A stretch of DNA of 64,000 nucleotides, from contig CM054157.1 of NCBI GenBank assembly GCA_028751875.1, positions 50,920,686 to 50,984,685 of the forward strand. Direction: 5' to 3'. Source of the DNA: Rapana venosa. Lineage: Eukaryota; Mollusca; Gastropoda; Neogastropoda; Muricidae. The notes below the pieces were generated by a model that was not told the origin of the DNA, searched no databases, and was given only the letters and a program-made list of their open reading frames with translations. Numbering within the stretch: the stretch's first letter is position 1; each line of letters opens with the position of its first letter. This document shows positions 9,851-19,446 of this stretch, one piece after another. A program made the translations under genes and the position numbers.

Positions 9851-10342
9851 AAATACACATGTAGGTTTACTTTATAGCTGTAGCAAAGATTTGTTAATTG
9901 TACCAATTTTTTCCATGACATTTGATCTTCGTATTTTCTTCTTTCTTTGAATTCTTTTTCAAATGCATTATATGTGCTTACATTATTATTTATTTATTCA
10001 TTTATTCATTCTTTATCTATTTTTGAGGATGGATGAAAAATGTCATTGTATTTAATCAATTACCCTCAGAAAATAAAATTTCGTTATTGTTATAGTCTGC
10101 AGTGGAAAAAAAATCCCCTCAAACAAAAAGCTTAGCTGATACTTAAATCTATTCCCTGAGACCATGTGTAGGATATTCTGACTACTTTGCTGTCTCTCCC
10201 TGTTTGTTGACTGGAAAGAGTGTCTGTCATATTGACCAGCACTCCTCATGTAGTGGATGGTGGGGGAGGGGGTCCATCTTTGTACACAATGCAAACTGTG
10301 TTGTTTTTTAGACTGGAACTTTTCCTCTTGACTGTCAAACCA
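9851..10342. other. no gene recognised
   Basis: AT-rich unique-looking sequence with ATTTATTTATTC runs (about 9985-10,022). No motif supports the short ORFs here. Confidence 0.45.

Positions 10343-10396
<54 letters not shown>
10343..10396. repeat. (GT)n microsatellite
   Basis: An uninterrupted GT run of about 27 units. The Cys/Val ORFs over it are artefacts. Confidence 0.95.
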
Positions 10397-10429
10397 TCTA
10401 TTGTGCGTGTTTAGGGTGTGTGTGTGTGT

Positions 10430-10810
10430 CTTCCTTGCTCTGTCATCAGATTATGGAACCTGGTGTGAAGTTGGTTAAATATATGTCTATAATTTTCATT
10501 GGTGTATATATTGATATTGCACTGTTGCTGCAAAAGGCCAAAGACAGATCAGCCTGGAATGAATTATCAAGCAACATGTGTCTCCCCGATGACCACCTTG
10601 GTCAAGGGATTGCTGATGCTGACGCTGATGATGTTGATAGATACAGCTCTAATCTAGAGATGTGTGACGCCCAGGTGTGAAAATTCAACTAGGAAAAGGA
10701 TTTTTGGGGATTGATTCCAAAAAGCTCTTCAGTTCAAGTTTCGTTTTTATAGCATAGCATAATCTCCTAGTATGTAATCTATTGAATTATTCCACATGTT
10801 TAAACCCAGT
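10430..10810 (+). repeat. diverged interspersed repeat, copy B (pair of 2,690-2,960)
   Basis: It aligns at both ends with copy A. Its middle (about 10,520-10,670) is extra sequence holding an open frame (LLLQKAKDRSAWNELSS, then an ADADADD run). The frame ends at a TGA at 10,678-10,680, just before the conserved AAATTCAACTAGGAAAAGG block. The open frame looks like an exon at first sight (TCATCAG before it), but the flanking homology to copy A favours a repeat. Confidence 0.5.
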
Positions 10811-11053
10811 GTTATGGATTATCTTTTGATTATATATATCCAGTGATATTTTCATTTTTTAAAAATAATTTCATTTCATAACAATTTAAAATAGCCTTTC
10901 TCTTTTCCAAAAATTAAGGAAATGACTCATGATTTTCAAAGTTAATGGGTATCTGCCTAGTTCTCCCAAGACAGGTAAGACCATTGTTTTCTTGTAAACT
11001 AAACTCCTGATGCTTGTCTCAAACATTGTGCATGAATTTGCTCATAAGGAAAC

Positions 11054-11160
11054 TGACTGGATACACATATTTTGAGTAGATTGTCTATTTTGGCATCTAT
11101 CTTTCATTTTAATGACTGGATACACATATTTTGAATAAATTGTTTATTTTGAAATCTTCT
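11054..11160 (+). repeat. tandem duplication, period about 61 bp
   Basis: GACTGGATACACATATTTTG occurs at about 11,054 and again at about 11,115, each followed by similar A/T-rich text (TTGTCTATTTTG and TTGTTTATTTTG). This is a local two-copy duplication in non-coding DNA. Confidence 0.75.
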
Positions 11161-11319
11161 TTAATTTTACAAGTACAAGGAAACCATGTCTCATTTTCAT
11201 GTGTTAAAATAGGCATTATTAGGGCATTAAGCAACTGCATAACACTGTTTGTTGTTGTTTGGGTTTGTTTTTTTAGAAATCATCAGGTAGGGCTCTTTCA
11301 AGAGCATAAATAGCTTTGT
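11161..11319. other. no gene recognised
   Basis: T-rich stretch between the tandem duplication and the LINE remnant, with no feature. Confidence 0.4.
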
Positions 11320-11705
11320 TACGTTGCTGGACTTAGTGTTCTTGGACCACATCAAATTTTCCTGACTGATGAAAAACCATATCAAGATATTTATATTAAT
11401 TTTGTCTGTTGCTTCAATTACATTGTGTCCATATTTAAAACAAACAGGAATTTTATGGACAGATTTTGCGAACAGTATAACTGTAGTTTTTTCTTCATTT
11501 AGTTTGAGTCCTCATTGTAAACAGTACTCGTGCAGGTGATGCATTTTAGATAGGAGACTTAATTTTGTTGTTGATAACAATATTAGATTATCCACGCATA
11601 TCAAACCTGGGACCACATCACTCTTTATTTTATCATATGAAGAATCAGTGTTTCCAGTATGTTGAAAAATGTCATAAATGTAAATATTGAGTAATGTAGG
11701 ATATA
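11320..11705 (-). pseudogene. non-LTR retrotransposon reverse transcriptase remnant
   Basis: The minus-strand translation gives an eroded RT palm segment. DVVPGLICVDNLILLS corresponds to the VPxLxFADDLVLLS region (catalytic FADD altered to CVDN), and HHLHEYC, LKLNEEKTTVILF and IPVCFKYGH match the usual LxxLxEYCxxWxLxxNxxKTKVLIF and FKYG motifs. At least one stop breaks the frame between HHLHEYC and LKLNEEK. No endonuclease or 5' part is visible. The altered catalytic aspartates show it is dead. The clade cannot be fixed (CR1/Jockey-like). A CA microsatellite abuts its right side. Confidence 0.65.
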
Positions 11706-11720
11706 TAGGATATATGCAGG

Positions 11721-11722
<2 letters not shown>

Positions 11723-11780
<58 letters not shown>
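11723..11780. repeat. (CA)n microsatellite
   Basis: An uninterrupted CA run of nearly 30 units next to the RT remnant. Confidence 0.95.
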
Positions 11781-11781
<1 letters not shown>

Positions 11782-12008
11782 GAATAAATATATGAATAAT
11801 GTGTGTGTGTTTAAAAGCAGATTTGCAGACTAATGCATGCTGTCTTCAGTATAAATGATCACAAATCATCAACTCTCATGGGAGAAAGAAATATGAACTA
11901 GAGAAAAAGAATGATTTCTAGATACCAGTTCATAACTACTGACTGGTATGTGGAGAACATACTGTATACTGTGCCCTTTACAATTGTTTCAAAGGTATGT
12001 TTCTCCCC

Positions 12009-12051
12009 TCCACCTCCCCCCCCCCCCCCCCCAAAAAAAAAAAAAAAAAAA
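12009..12051. repeat. poly-C followed by poly-A compound homopolymer
   Basis: About 20 C (with small interruptions at the left) pass directly into about 19 A. The length is likely inexact in the assembly. Confidence 0.9.
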
Positions 12052-12180
12052 GCAAAAATCTGTTTCACTAATAGACAATATTTATACAAGCTGACCCAAA
12101 ATTTGCCTCATGAAAACAGACAAAAGCAGAGGAGGAGAAGACAAAGTAGAGAGAAAGGTGGGGGGGTTGATGACACCTTA

Positions 12181-12211
12181 GGTGTGTGTGTATGTGTGTG
12201 AGAGAGAGTGA

Positions 12212-12246
<35 letters not shown>
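12181..12246. repeat. (GT)n microsatellite with GAGA interruption
   Basis: A GT run broken by GAGAGAGAGTGAGTGAG, then a pure GT run. Confidence 0.9.
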
Positions 12247-12247
<1 letters not shown>

Positions 12248-13084
12248 TGAATAAGGGAGTAAATCAGTTTAAAGAGACTGAAACAGCAATCCTTTTACCT
12301 CCCTTCCATAGTCAAAGGTCCAGTGCTAACATTAGGTTTTTAAGTGTGATCAGTTCCTGCTATGATTAGCACCGGCAGGCCCCAGTTGGGTTGGGCTGGG
12401 ATGGATAGCAGCAGAGAGTAGCTGAAAGTGGGAGAAAATGACAGCTGTGAATATGATTAGTTTGTATCTTTTCATAACATGCACATACCATCTTATATAC
12501 AAGTCATGTCATGTTATGCACATGTCATGTTATGCACAAGTCATGTGATGTTATGCACATGTCATATCATGTTATGCACAAGTTAGATCCTAAACATCTT
12601 TGGCAGAAGAATAGGTCAGGTATGGCCAGTGGTGTGGACGACAGCACCACACCAGTATACAGCTGACCACCATTCCTGCAGAGGGAGGGATGGATTCTGC
12701 CCAGGTCAATCTTACCCCACACTCCTGCCTGAAAAACCCAGTGTGGTTCCCTACAGCGCCTCAAGTAAGTAGTGAAGGGAGACGTTCAGATAATTGTGAA
12801 TGTATATTAGTTTTGCCCAGAAGTGACTGTGTCAGTGACTGGTATTGTATTGTATTGTATTGTATTGTATGTAAGTAGTCACTTTAAGTCACGGCAGATT
12901 TCTCTTCATGAAATTTGGTCTGCTCTCCCTGGTCTGCATGTCGCCACAAGAGAAGCGCCCCCCATTTTTTTTCCTTTTCTAGTCTGCAACTGTATTTGTT
13001 TCCTTACCAGAGTGGATTTTTTTCCTAGAGAATTTTCCCTGGGGACAACTACCTTCTTGCTGTGGGTACTTTAACATGTGCTGA
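12247..13084. other. no gene recognised; short tandem ATGTTATGCACA repeats
   Basis: At about 12,500-12,585 the motif CATGTTATGCACA recurs at least four times with small variants. A TATTG pentanucleotide run lies at about 12,843-12,869. Short ORFs here show no known motif. Confidence 0.5.
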
Positions 13085-13089
13085 ATAAT

Positions 13090-13268
13090 TATGTGTAACA
13101 CACAGGACCTTGGTTTATCGTCTCATCCAAAAGACTAGCTCCCCAACCACCACTCACGGTCTAGTGGGTGTGGGGGGAAAAGTTTCTGGCCCAACCAGAG
13201 ATCGAACTACCACACACTTTGAACCCGGACTTTTCGCTTTCCACCTGTCCACCAGCTAGGTGCCACGG
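13090..13268 (-). repeat. SINE-like element related to family 1
   Basis: CACAGGACCTTGGTTTATCG and TCTCATCCAAAAGACT resemble the family 1 junction between body and head. The right part contains GAGATCGAACTACC and GTGCCACGGCC, whose RC is a degenerate tRNA-like head. This is an older or chimeric copy. Confidence 0.45.
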
Positions 13269-14036
13269 CCTACATCAACATGTTATGCTTTGACGTGTTA
13301 CAACCACAGTGTGATGTCTTCAGCCACGTCAAGCTCCCAACACAACAACCTAGTGTATTCTTCATTGATGAAGACAGAAAGTCCTCTGAAGTCAAAATAT
13401 GGCTGTTTATGTCATGAGTGACTTTATAACAGCCATCCACATAAACATCTCATTCAGTGTGTACTTATGGTCTCACTGTAATTCCCAGGTGTGATGAGTG
13501 AGACAGAATGATTGCTTGGAGTAAAAACATGAACACTCACAGACAGCGATTGTTATTTATTTATATATTTATTCATTCATTCATTTATTCATTATCTGTT
13601 TTTGTTATGTGGCTTATATAACATTCCAAAGTACTTTTTTGTCTCTAGCCCCCCAAAAACATTTCTCTTTGGCTTCCAAATCACATTTAAATTTAAGTCA
13701 CGTTAGTTTTTGTTTTTATTTTCATTTTAACAATGTGATTACATTTTCCTCTGGCTAACTGAAATCAAATTCCTCTCAAATAAATCGGCTGCATAATTGG
13801 GTGTATACACATGTAGTACATTACGGTTACACATGGAAGATCTACATTCAGTGGGGCAGGAATATGATGAAGTATACAGCTTGTACTGTAGGTTGTTTGG
13901 GGTGGGTTTTTTTTTGTTTTGGGGGGGGGGGGTTAAAAATTTATTCACAATCACTGGATGTGAAAATTCCTGCTTTTGCTTCAAACAATGCATTATGTCA
14001 TTATGCACACACACACATATTAATTTGTCTCTCTTT
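13269..14036. other. no gene recognised; one repeat fragment
   Basis: The part at about 13,430-13,510 matches the repeat at 7,940-8,060. ATTT-rich runs (13,555-13,590) and a G run (about 13,921-13,932) are present. No gene. Confidence 0.45.
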
Positions 14037-14425
14037 TTTTGTTTGTTCCATGGCTAGAACTACGAGGTTTACCAATAGTGAGATATTGCATAATTATTTG
14101 ACCGCTTTTGCCTACCATGAAGGTAGCCACATTCCGACTGAAAGGATGTATGCTGACATGAATTACAGGATCTTTAATGTGCATATTTGATCTTCTACAT
14201 GTATATATACATGAAGGCAAGTAAGGCACTGGCAGGTCTGTATTTAAAATTGACCTAGGAGATCGTAAAAATCCCCACCTTTCATTCACCAGACTCCCCA
14301 CCTTTCATTCGCCAGACGCCCCACCTTTCATTCGCCAGACACCGCCAAGATTGCAATTCACAACTTCATGGACCTGGGATTGAAGTCGAACAGTCTTACC
14401 CACTCGGCTATTGCGTCCGTCGTAT
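14037..14425 (-). repeat. tRNA-derived SINE, family 2, full-length copy
   Basis: The minus-strand head reads CGCAATAGCCGAGTGGGTAA (RC of about 14,396-14,416). TAGCCGAGTGG is a perfect Pol III A box as in tRNA-Leu/Ser, and GTTCGACTTC is a B-box relative. The body contains GAGTGTCTGGCGAATG-like triplets: a unit of about 26 bp (CCCACCTTTCATTCGCCAGAC) is repeated three times at about 14,275-14,342. The plus-strand left end is CCATGGCTAGAACTACGAGG. Related fragments lie at 14,585-14,905 and 8336-8440. Confidence 0.75.
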
Positions 14426-14455
14426 ATACATATAATCATATTGAGAGAGAGAGAA

Positions 14456-14476
14456 GGGGGGGGGGGGGGGGGGAGG
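14456..14476. repeat. poly-G tract
   Basis: About 18-20 G residues after a GAGA run. Confidence 0.85.
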
Positions 14477-14584
14477 TGTCTACAGCCTGATGGACGTTAT
14501 ATCTGCATGGAAAACACTGTGTGACTTCCATCCCGTGGAGCCATGAAGTTGAATGTCTATGTCTCAGCAGCAGTATCAGATGAC

Positions 14585-14905
14585 TTTTTCTTTTCATTCC
14601 TCGGCTAGAACTCCAAGACTCATCAATGGTGAGGTTTTTGCATATGCGACCATTTCTGCCCACCATTAAGGTAGCCGTATTCCAGCTTCGGGGACGATGT
14701 CTTCACATGACACCAGTGTGCATGTGCTTTGTAGAAATATATCTTTGTCATCCGTTCTTACCAGCACAAAATAATGTCTTACTCTACCAAAAGCCAGAAA
14801 GGGTTGTAATGTGTGGGCAAGGTGTTTTGGTGAATGAAGGGTGGGCATTTTCACAATCTCCTAGGGTGGGGATTTTCACAATCTCCTAGGTCAACTTGAG
14901 ATACA
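14585..14905 (-). repeat. SINE family 2, diverged or chimeric copy
   Basis: It begins TTCATTCCTCGGCTAGAACTC and CACCATTAAGGTAGCCG as in the other family 2 copy. At about 14,740-14,820 it includes text like family 1 (TTTGTCATCCGTTCTTACC, CACAAAATAATGTC), so it may be a mosaic. It ends in a duplicated 25-bp unit (GTGGGNATTTTCACAATCTC) at about 14,843-14,890. Confidence 0.55.
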
Positions 14906-15359
14906 GACCTGCCTGTGTCTTATTCATTGCATACCATGCAAAAGATCAAATATCTACGGAGGTTTTGTTGTTTTTTCAAATATCATTTTTGAGATATATA
15001 CAGGCATGTTATGGCTCATAGCATTCAGAGATCATTCTTCTTTCCTGTGCCAAAAAAATGCACAAAAATGATATAAATTACTACTAAAATCCATGAAAGT
15101 AGGTTGGGGTGATCGTCAAAATGTCGGCCCAAATCATCAGAAAACACCAATAGCTATTTGGCCTTCATCCTAGTTTTCAAATGACTGCTCCCTAGACAAA
15201 ACAATGACATCTCCCTTGTTTGACTTACTTCCCTTTTGCAAATGGCGGCTGTCTGTGTTGTTTATAAAAGATGAGTTCTTATTCTGTTCATTTTTGTGCA
15301 CTCTAGGTCTTTTCATGGTTGGCATTGTCTCTTGATAGAAAATATGGGTCTCCTTGTTT
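14906..15359. other. no gene recognised
   Basis: Unassigned sequence upstream of the transposase remnant. It could belong to the same transposon, but no terminal inverted repeat was found by eye. Confidence 0.4.
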
Positions 15360-16345
15360 ACTGAGGACAGTCACAGAGATGAAGGCGAGTGTGAGAAATT
15401 GGAGCATGACTTTTTAAAAAAATAGGTTTTTGAATGCAGTGACAATTCAGAGAGTGATAAGGAGATATCTTGGCTTTGTGGGAATTGAGGACACCAACGT
15501 GAACTTGAGAGTTTGTGCAGAGAAACCCTATGGGAATGTAAAGTTAGAGAAATGAGAATGTGTAGGACATGTGCAAAAGAGGGCAAGGACTTGGTTGAGA
15601 AAACTCAAGCAGACAGTGAAGGCCAAGGATATACTCATATAGCTGACAACAAGGGACTGAGTTGGAGAGGAAGATTGACAGATAAGGAAATAGATTCAAT
15701 TCAGAGATATTATGAGAATGCAGTCAGGGAACACAAGCGACATCATGGAAATGTGGAAATCCATCTGGGCTGTCTTCTTCCATAGCAAATCCTCCCATGA
15801 GTTTTGCAATGCATCATGGTGTAAGTACAAAGCAGGCCCAACAAGAAGGCAGACCATACAGCCACTCAGAGTACAACCCTCAGCCTGATGCTGTGATGGA
15901 GGTAACTAAACGAGTAGGGAGAAACCTTTGCAAGACCGAACTCTTGTTGCACTGTTGATCGCGGTGGCTTCACAAAGAACCAGAATGAGTCAGTCCCTCA
16001 ACAACTTGATATGGTTTCTGTGCTGTAAATACAATTGCCATGGCCTTCAGACTGTGGAGACAGCAGTTGCAACTGCAGTGTGTATTATTAGCAGTGGTTG
16101 TTCTGAAGTCATGGCAATTATTCAATCCCTGGACATTCAGCCCGGACAATTCTGCAGGGAATTCTGTTAAAATACTGATGTGTTTTGGGTAAAAAATGCT
16201 GAGAGAGAGACTTGTAGCCAGATCAGCACGCAAGAAACTGAGGAGGGAGGGCAAGGAGGGAGAAGGCAGATGCTTGGTCTGGAAGAACAGCATGCAGAAA
16301 TGGAGGGCCATTCATATCAAGCAGGAGGGGACTAGTCTGAAGGTC
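15360..16345 (+). pseudogene. Mutator-like transposase remnant
   Basis: Conceptual pieces in different plus-strand frames match the Mutator-like transposase domain found in invertebrate genomes. CVGHVQKRA (about 15,560-15,590) corresponds to the GHVQKRVGxRLR motif. DNKGLSWRGRLTDKEIDSIQ (about 15,645-15,705) corresponds to the GKGRLTDxxIDxLQNYYG block. SLNNLIWFLC followed by TVETAVATAV (about 15,990-16,085) matches the NESxNxLIW...TVExAVxxAV block. A Lys/Arg-rich C-terminus follows in another frame. Several frameshifts and stops interrupt it, including TAG at 15,783-15,785. It was probably one DNA transposon gene, now dead. The family name comes from motif recall and was not searched. Confidence 0.65.
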
Positions 16346-16479
16346 AGAAATCTTTTCTAAATTTTGCATGCCAAAAGTTTACTTAAAACAAAAAATAAAC
16401 TGACCATATGTTCTCACTTATTGCAGGATATCTTCCGTTTTAAAAATATTTTTCCAAACTTGGCGCACATACTCTTCAA

Positions 16480-16735
16480 ACCAGTGCCTCTGCCTTCGGA
16501 TGAGACTATAAACCAAGGCCCCGTGTTCGAACGCATGCAGAACATCTTGCGCACACGTTAAATCGTGTTCCGCTTTCGGAAGAGTAGGCCATTGTGTGCC
16601 GGTGGAAACAGATGACAAAATTTACAAAACTGCACTCACATGGGGGACTGGATGTAAAAAAAGCACATGAGTGCTTATTCCATTATCTTCGATATAAAAG
16701 AATGAATAAAATAATAAATAGTGTGTCCTACAAAC
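16480..16735 (+). repeat. SINE family 1, plus-oriented, head-truncated copy
   Basis: It is the reverse complement of the other family 1 copies. GGATGAGACTATAAACC, GCATGCAGAACATCTTGCGC and GTAGGCCATTGTGTGCC lead to a 3' end TTATTCCATTATCTTCG and an AATAAA-rich tail. Confidence 0.75.
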
Positions 16736-17814
16736 TTATGCCTATAGTTGATATCTACTAATTAAGTGGTTTTGAAATTTGTTCTGTCCCCATTTTTCTT
16801 ACTGTCCCAGGAAAGTGTGAAGGTCTACAGTGATAGTTGTAGACCACACTATAACCATAGATTTGTTTCCTGTTCATCAAATGATTAAAAAAAAAATCAT
16901 TGTGAAAATTGATAGGATAGTCATGTTGGAAAGTTGAGGTATTTTTTCATCATTGCATCGACATGCATCTACTTAAATTTTCATTTTTGAGCCAATTATG
17001 TATTTCTAATGTGAAAAGGTTTGATGATATCATTATATATATCAAAGTACAACCTTTCAACTGTATCATGTCAAAATTTTTATTTATGTAGCTTGGATGG
17101 TATTCACTGAGTAACCTAGGGACCAGATTTGATACTAAAATCCGAGCAATTCTGCCCCCTTAAGGGCCCTGTACATCTTTCGAGCATACCCAGCATGCAC
17201 CCTGTGTCTAAAGAGGGGTGGGCTCCGCCAGGTTCAATTTGCCCAAGAAACCGCCTGAACAATTCAGTGCAGTGCCCTGATGACTCCTCAGGGAGATAAG
17301 TCAGGGAGACCAAAGAGAAGACAGACTGTTGTCTCTCCACATTAAGCACAAATTAATTATCATAACTGGTCTTCATTGATCACATTTCCTACTGGTTTTT
17401 CTTCCTGTTTGCTGTACCTGCCGATCCTGAAACTAGTGAAAGGTTCTTTACTCGCACTACACAAAATGGGCTAGCTCAGCCAAGAGAGGTTTATAAGTAT
17501 GCATTTCGCATCAAGGCCAGTGTTCGCGAAGTTGTCAGCCCTTAAAACTTGAAGCGTAACTGTAGTTGTGGATTAATACTTGACTTTATAAGGCTTGTGT
17601 TCTTTGTCTTTTTTGAAGGTGCATTTTCCTTTTACCCCCCCCCCCCCCCCCCCCTCTCTCTCTCTCTCTCTGCATGCAAAGGAAATCTTTTCCATCTGTA
17701 AGAAACTTATTTCTCAACTATTCATAGACATGACAATTGATTAAAAAGTGTTCCTCGTTCTTTATTTGGTCCTTACAAACGAATTAATGGTGTACAAATT
17801 TAATCTTGCTCAGT
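16736..17814. other. no gene recognised; repeat fragment and C/TC tract
   Basis: At 17,105-17,345 there is an interspersed repeat (GTGGGCTCCGCCAGGTTCAA near 17,219; GCCTGAACAATTCAGTGCAG near 17,255) that also occurs near 42,602 and about 897. A (C)n(TC)n tract lies at about 17,635-17,672. The last bases (about 17,790-17,819) are one monomer of the 29-bp satellite found to the right of the Polinton. Confidence 0.5.
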
Positions 17815-17819
17815 ACTGT

Positions 17820-18006
17820 AGAGATAGGGAAAACAGGCATTCAAGCTCAACTACTCTTCAACTTACCTAGTTTTCATAATTATAAAACCTTGCAACTTTG
17901 GCCCGATTGGTCTTAGCCTCATCGTGTCAAAAGTTGCCATGTTTTATATGAAATCTAGGTAAGTTGAAGTGGCCGTTTACCTTGAATGCCTGTTTTCCCT
18001 ATCTCT
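17820..18006. repeat. foldback hairpin at Polinton left terminus
   Basis: The first bases AGAGATAGGGAAAACAGGC return inverted as GCCTGTTTTCCCTATCTCT at 17,988-18,006. An inner arm CTTCAACTTACCTAG (about 17,859) pairs with CTAGGTAAGTTGAAG (about 17,956). The terminus is therefore a palindrome of about 187 bp with a GC-poor loop, separate from the element-wide inverted repeat. Confidence 0.85.
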
Positions 18007-18684
18007 TATAATAAAAAAATGTTACAATCTTATTTCTAGTGGGTAAAACTATAAAATTATGGGAATTTATGCAGTGCTGAAGTTTTTAGCTGAATTTTTA
18101 TCAGTAAAAAAGTGCAAAACCTTCTCGGATACCCAGGCTCCATTACAGGAGAGCAATTTTGGAGGACACTGCAATGGAGCTTTGGGTAGCGGAGAAGATT
18201 TCCGGCATTCACGACTGTTGGAATGCCGACACACGCATTCACACACCACTTGTAATCAGTACACATAACAGGACAACATAATACACACACGCACAACACA
18301 ACATAGTACAAACAGGACATAATACACACAAACACTTAACAGCACAAACATAGTACACACAACTCATAAACATAGGACCTGTAGCTACTGCTAGGCTACT
18401 TGGGTTCGAACCCTGCCTGCCTGCACTGCCTGCCCTGTCTATTTCATTCTGACTTCCCCATTGGGCTGCCCTGAAGGGCGATAGCAAACTGAAAATTAAT
18501 AAATATAAACCTTCCTTTCTGATGGTGCAATACTTAGCCACGCCCCCTTTGTGCCAGCCCAACCAAGCTGAATATGTGTGTTAAAAAAAGATTTTGGCAT
18601 GTTGCCAATACAACACAGTTGGCAGTAGGCCTACAGCTGCTTCTTATTATGTGTGTTTGTGTGTGAGAGTGTGTGTGTGTATGT
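17820..18684 (+). repeat. Polinton left terminal inverted repeat
   Basis: It matches the reverse complement of 32,971-33,821 nearly end to end, with small indels. Landmarks in order are AGAGATAGGGAAAACAGGC, a foldback hairpin (17,820-18,006), GGCATTCACGACTGTTGG, a tRNA-like GGGTTCGAACCC near 18,402, AGCCACGCCCCC near 18,537 and a GT run where the repeat ends. Confidence 0.9.
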
Positions 18685-18709
18685 GTGTGTGCGTGTGAAC
18701 TAATACAAT

Positions 18710-18960
18710 ATCTTGTCAAGAACTAATACAATATCTTGTCAAGAACTAATACATCTGGTCAAGAACCTGTCAAGAACTAGTACAAGAACTAAAACAATAA
18801 CTTGCCAAGAACTAAATCAAGAACTTGTCAAGAAAAAAACAAGACTCCATCAACAACTTAACAAACTTATTAACAACTTTGTCAACAACTTTGTCAACAA
18901 CTTAACAACAACTCATCAACAACTTTGTTAACAACTTATCAACAACTTGTCAAGAACAAC
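18710..18960 (+). repeat. short tandem repeats upstream of first Polinton ORF
   Basis: Two copies of a 23-bp unit (AACTAATACAATATCTTGTC plus AAG) are followed by variants of CAAGAACT. A run of CAACAACTTTGT-type 14-15-bp units then continues to about 18,955. No counterpart lies inside the right end. Position suggests a 5' leader or promoter-proximal region of the first ORF. Confidence 0.65.
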
Positions 18961-19002
18961 AATAATTATTTTACACAAAATATATTGATAAAGATAGACA
19001 CC

Positions 19003-19404
19003 ATGAATTGCGACGAGCTTTTACAGATGACATCTACTGTTTCTAGTCAAGAAGAAATAACTGATGAGAAGAGTCTGCTAGATAAGAAGGAGAAGTTGTA
19101 CTCTCTTGCTGCCTGTGGTAAAACAAAGCATTACTTAGGAACACAACTAACAGTTGAACAGGTACAGCAGTTATCATCACAAGACATTATTAAGTATTTT
19201 AATAGGTATGAATCTCTTCTTGGAGAAAAGATGGTGAGAAGCCTAGGGCATACTCTTATTGGCTTATACGCTAAAGCAACAAGTAGGGTCTTTAATGTGG
19301 ACTCAGAAGCTAACTTAGCATATGACCTGTCACAAGATCCTGTTTTGTCTAGAACACTGGAGACACTTGGCTGTGATATGTATTATGTTTTGGTTCCCTC
19401 TTAG
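19003..19404 (+). CDS. Polinton-associated protein of unknown function (133 aa)
   Basis: It is an open frame from an ATG just after an AT-rich leader (GATAGACACCATG), ending at TAG. An upstream in-frame ATG at 18,925 lies in the tandem-repeat leader and is less likely. The protein has an acidic, Lys-rich start, then LTVEQVQQLSSQDIIKYFNR and a Leu/Gly segment around LGHTLIGLYAKATSRV, ending DPVLSRTLETLGCDMYYVL. From memory it resembles a small conserved protein next to Polinton ends in invertebrates (xLTxExVxxLSxxDxxxxxxRYE...SLGxxxIxLY...DPVLS), often continued by a hydrophobic C-terminus. Here the stop after LVPS may truncate it. No enzymatic motif is seen. Confidence 0.55.
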   Translation: MNCDELLQMTSTVSSQEEITDEKSLLDKKEKLYSLAACGKTKHYLGTQLTVEQVQQLSSQDIIKYFNRYESLLGEKMVRSLGHTLIGLYAKATSRVFNVDSEANLAYDLSQDPVLSRTLETLGCDMYYVLVPS

Positions 19405-19446
19405 CACCAGTAGTTGCTAGTATAAAACTTAACCATATAGAGAAAG

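Noticed and set aside
10345..10680. 111-codon ORF over a GT run and exon-like sequence
   Set aside because: The N-terminal third is a GT microsatellite and the rest lies in a repeat with a second copy at 2.69-2.96 kb.
18400..18415. tRNA gene suggested by GGGTTCGAACCC
   Set aside because: No acceptor stem or cloverleaf could be built around it, and it is present in both terminal repeats. The same applies to the B boxes in SINE heads.
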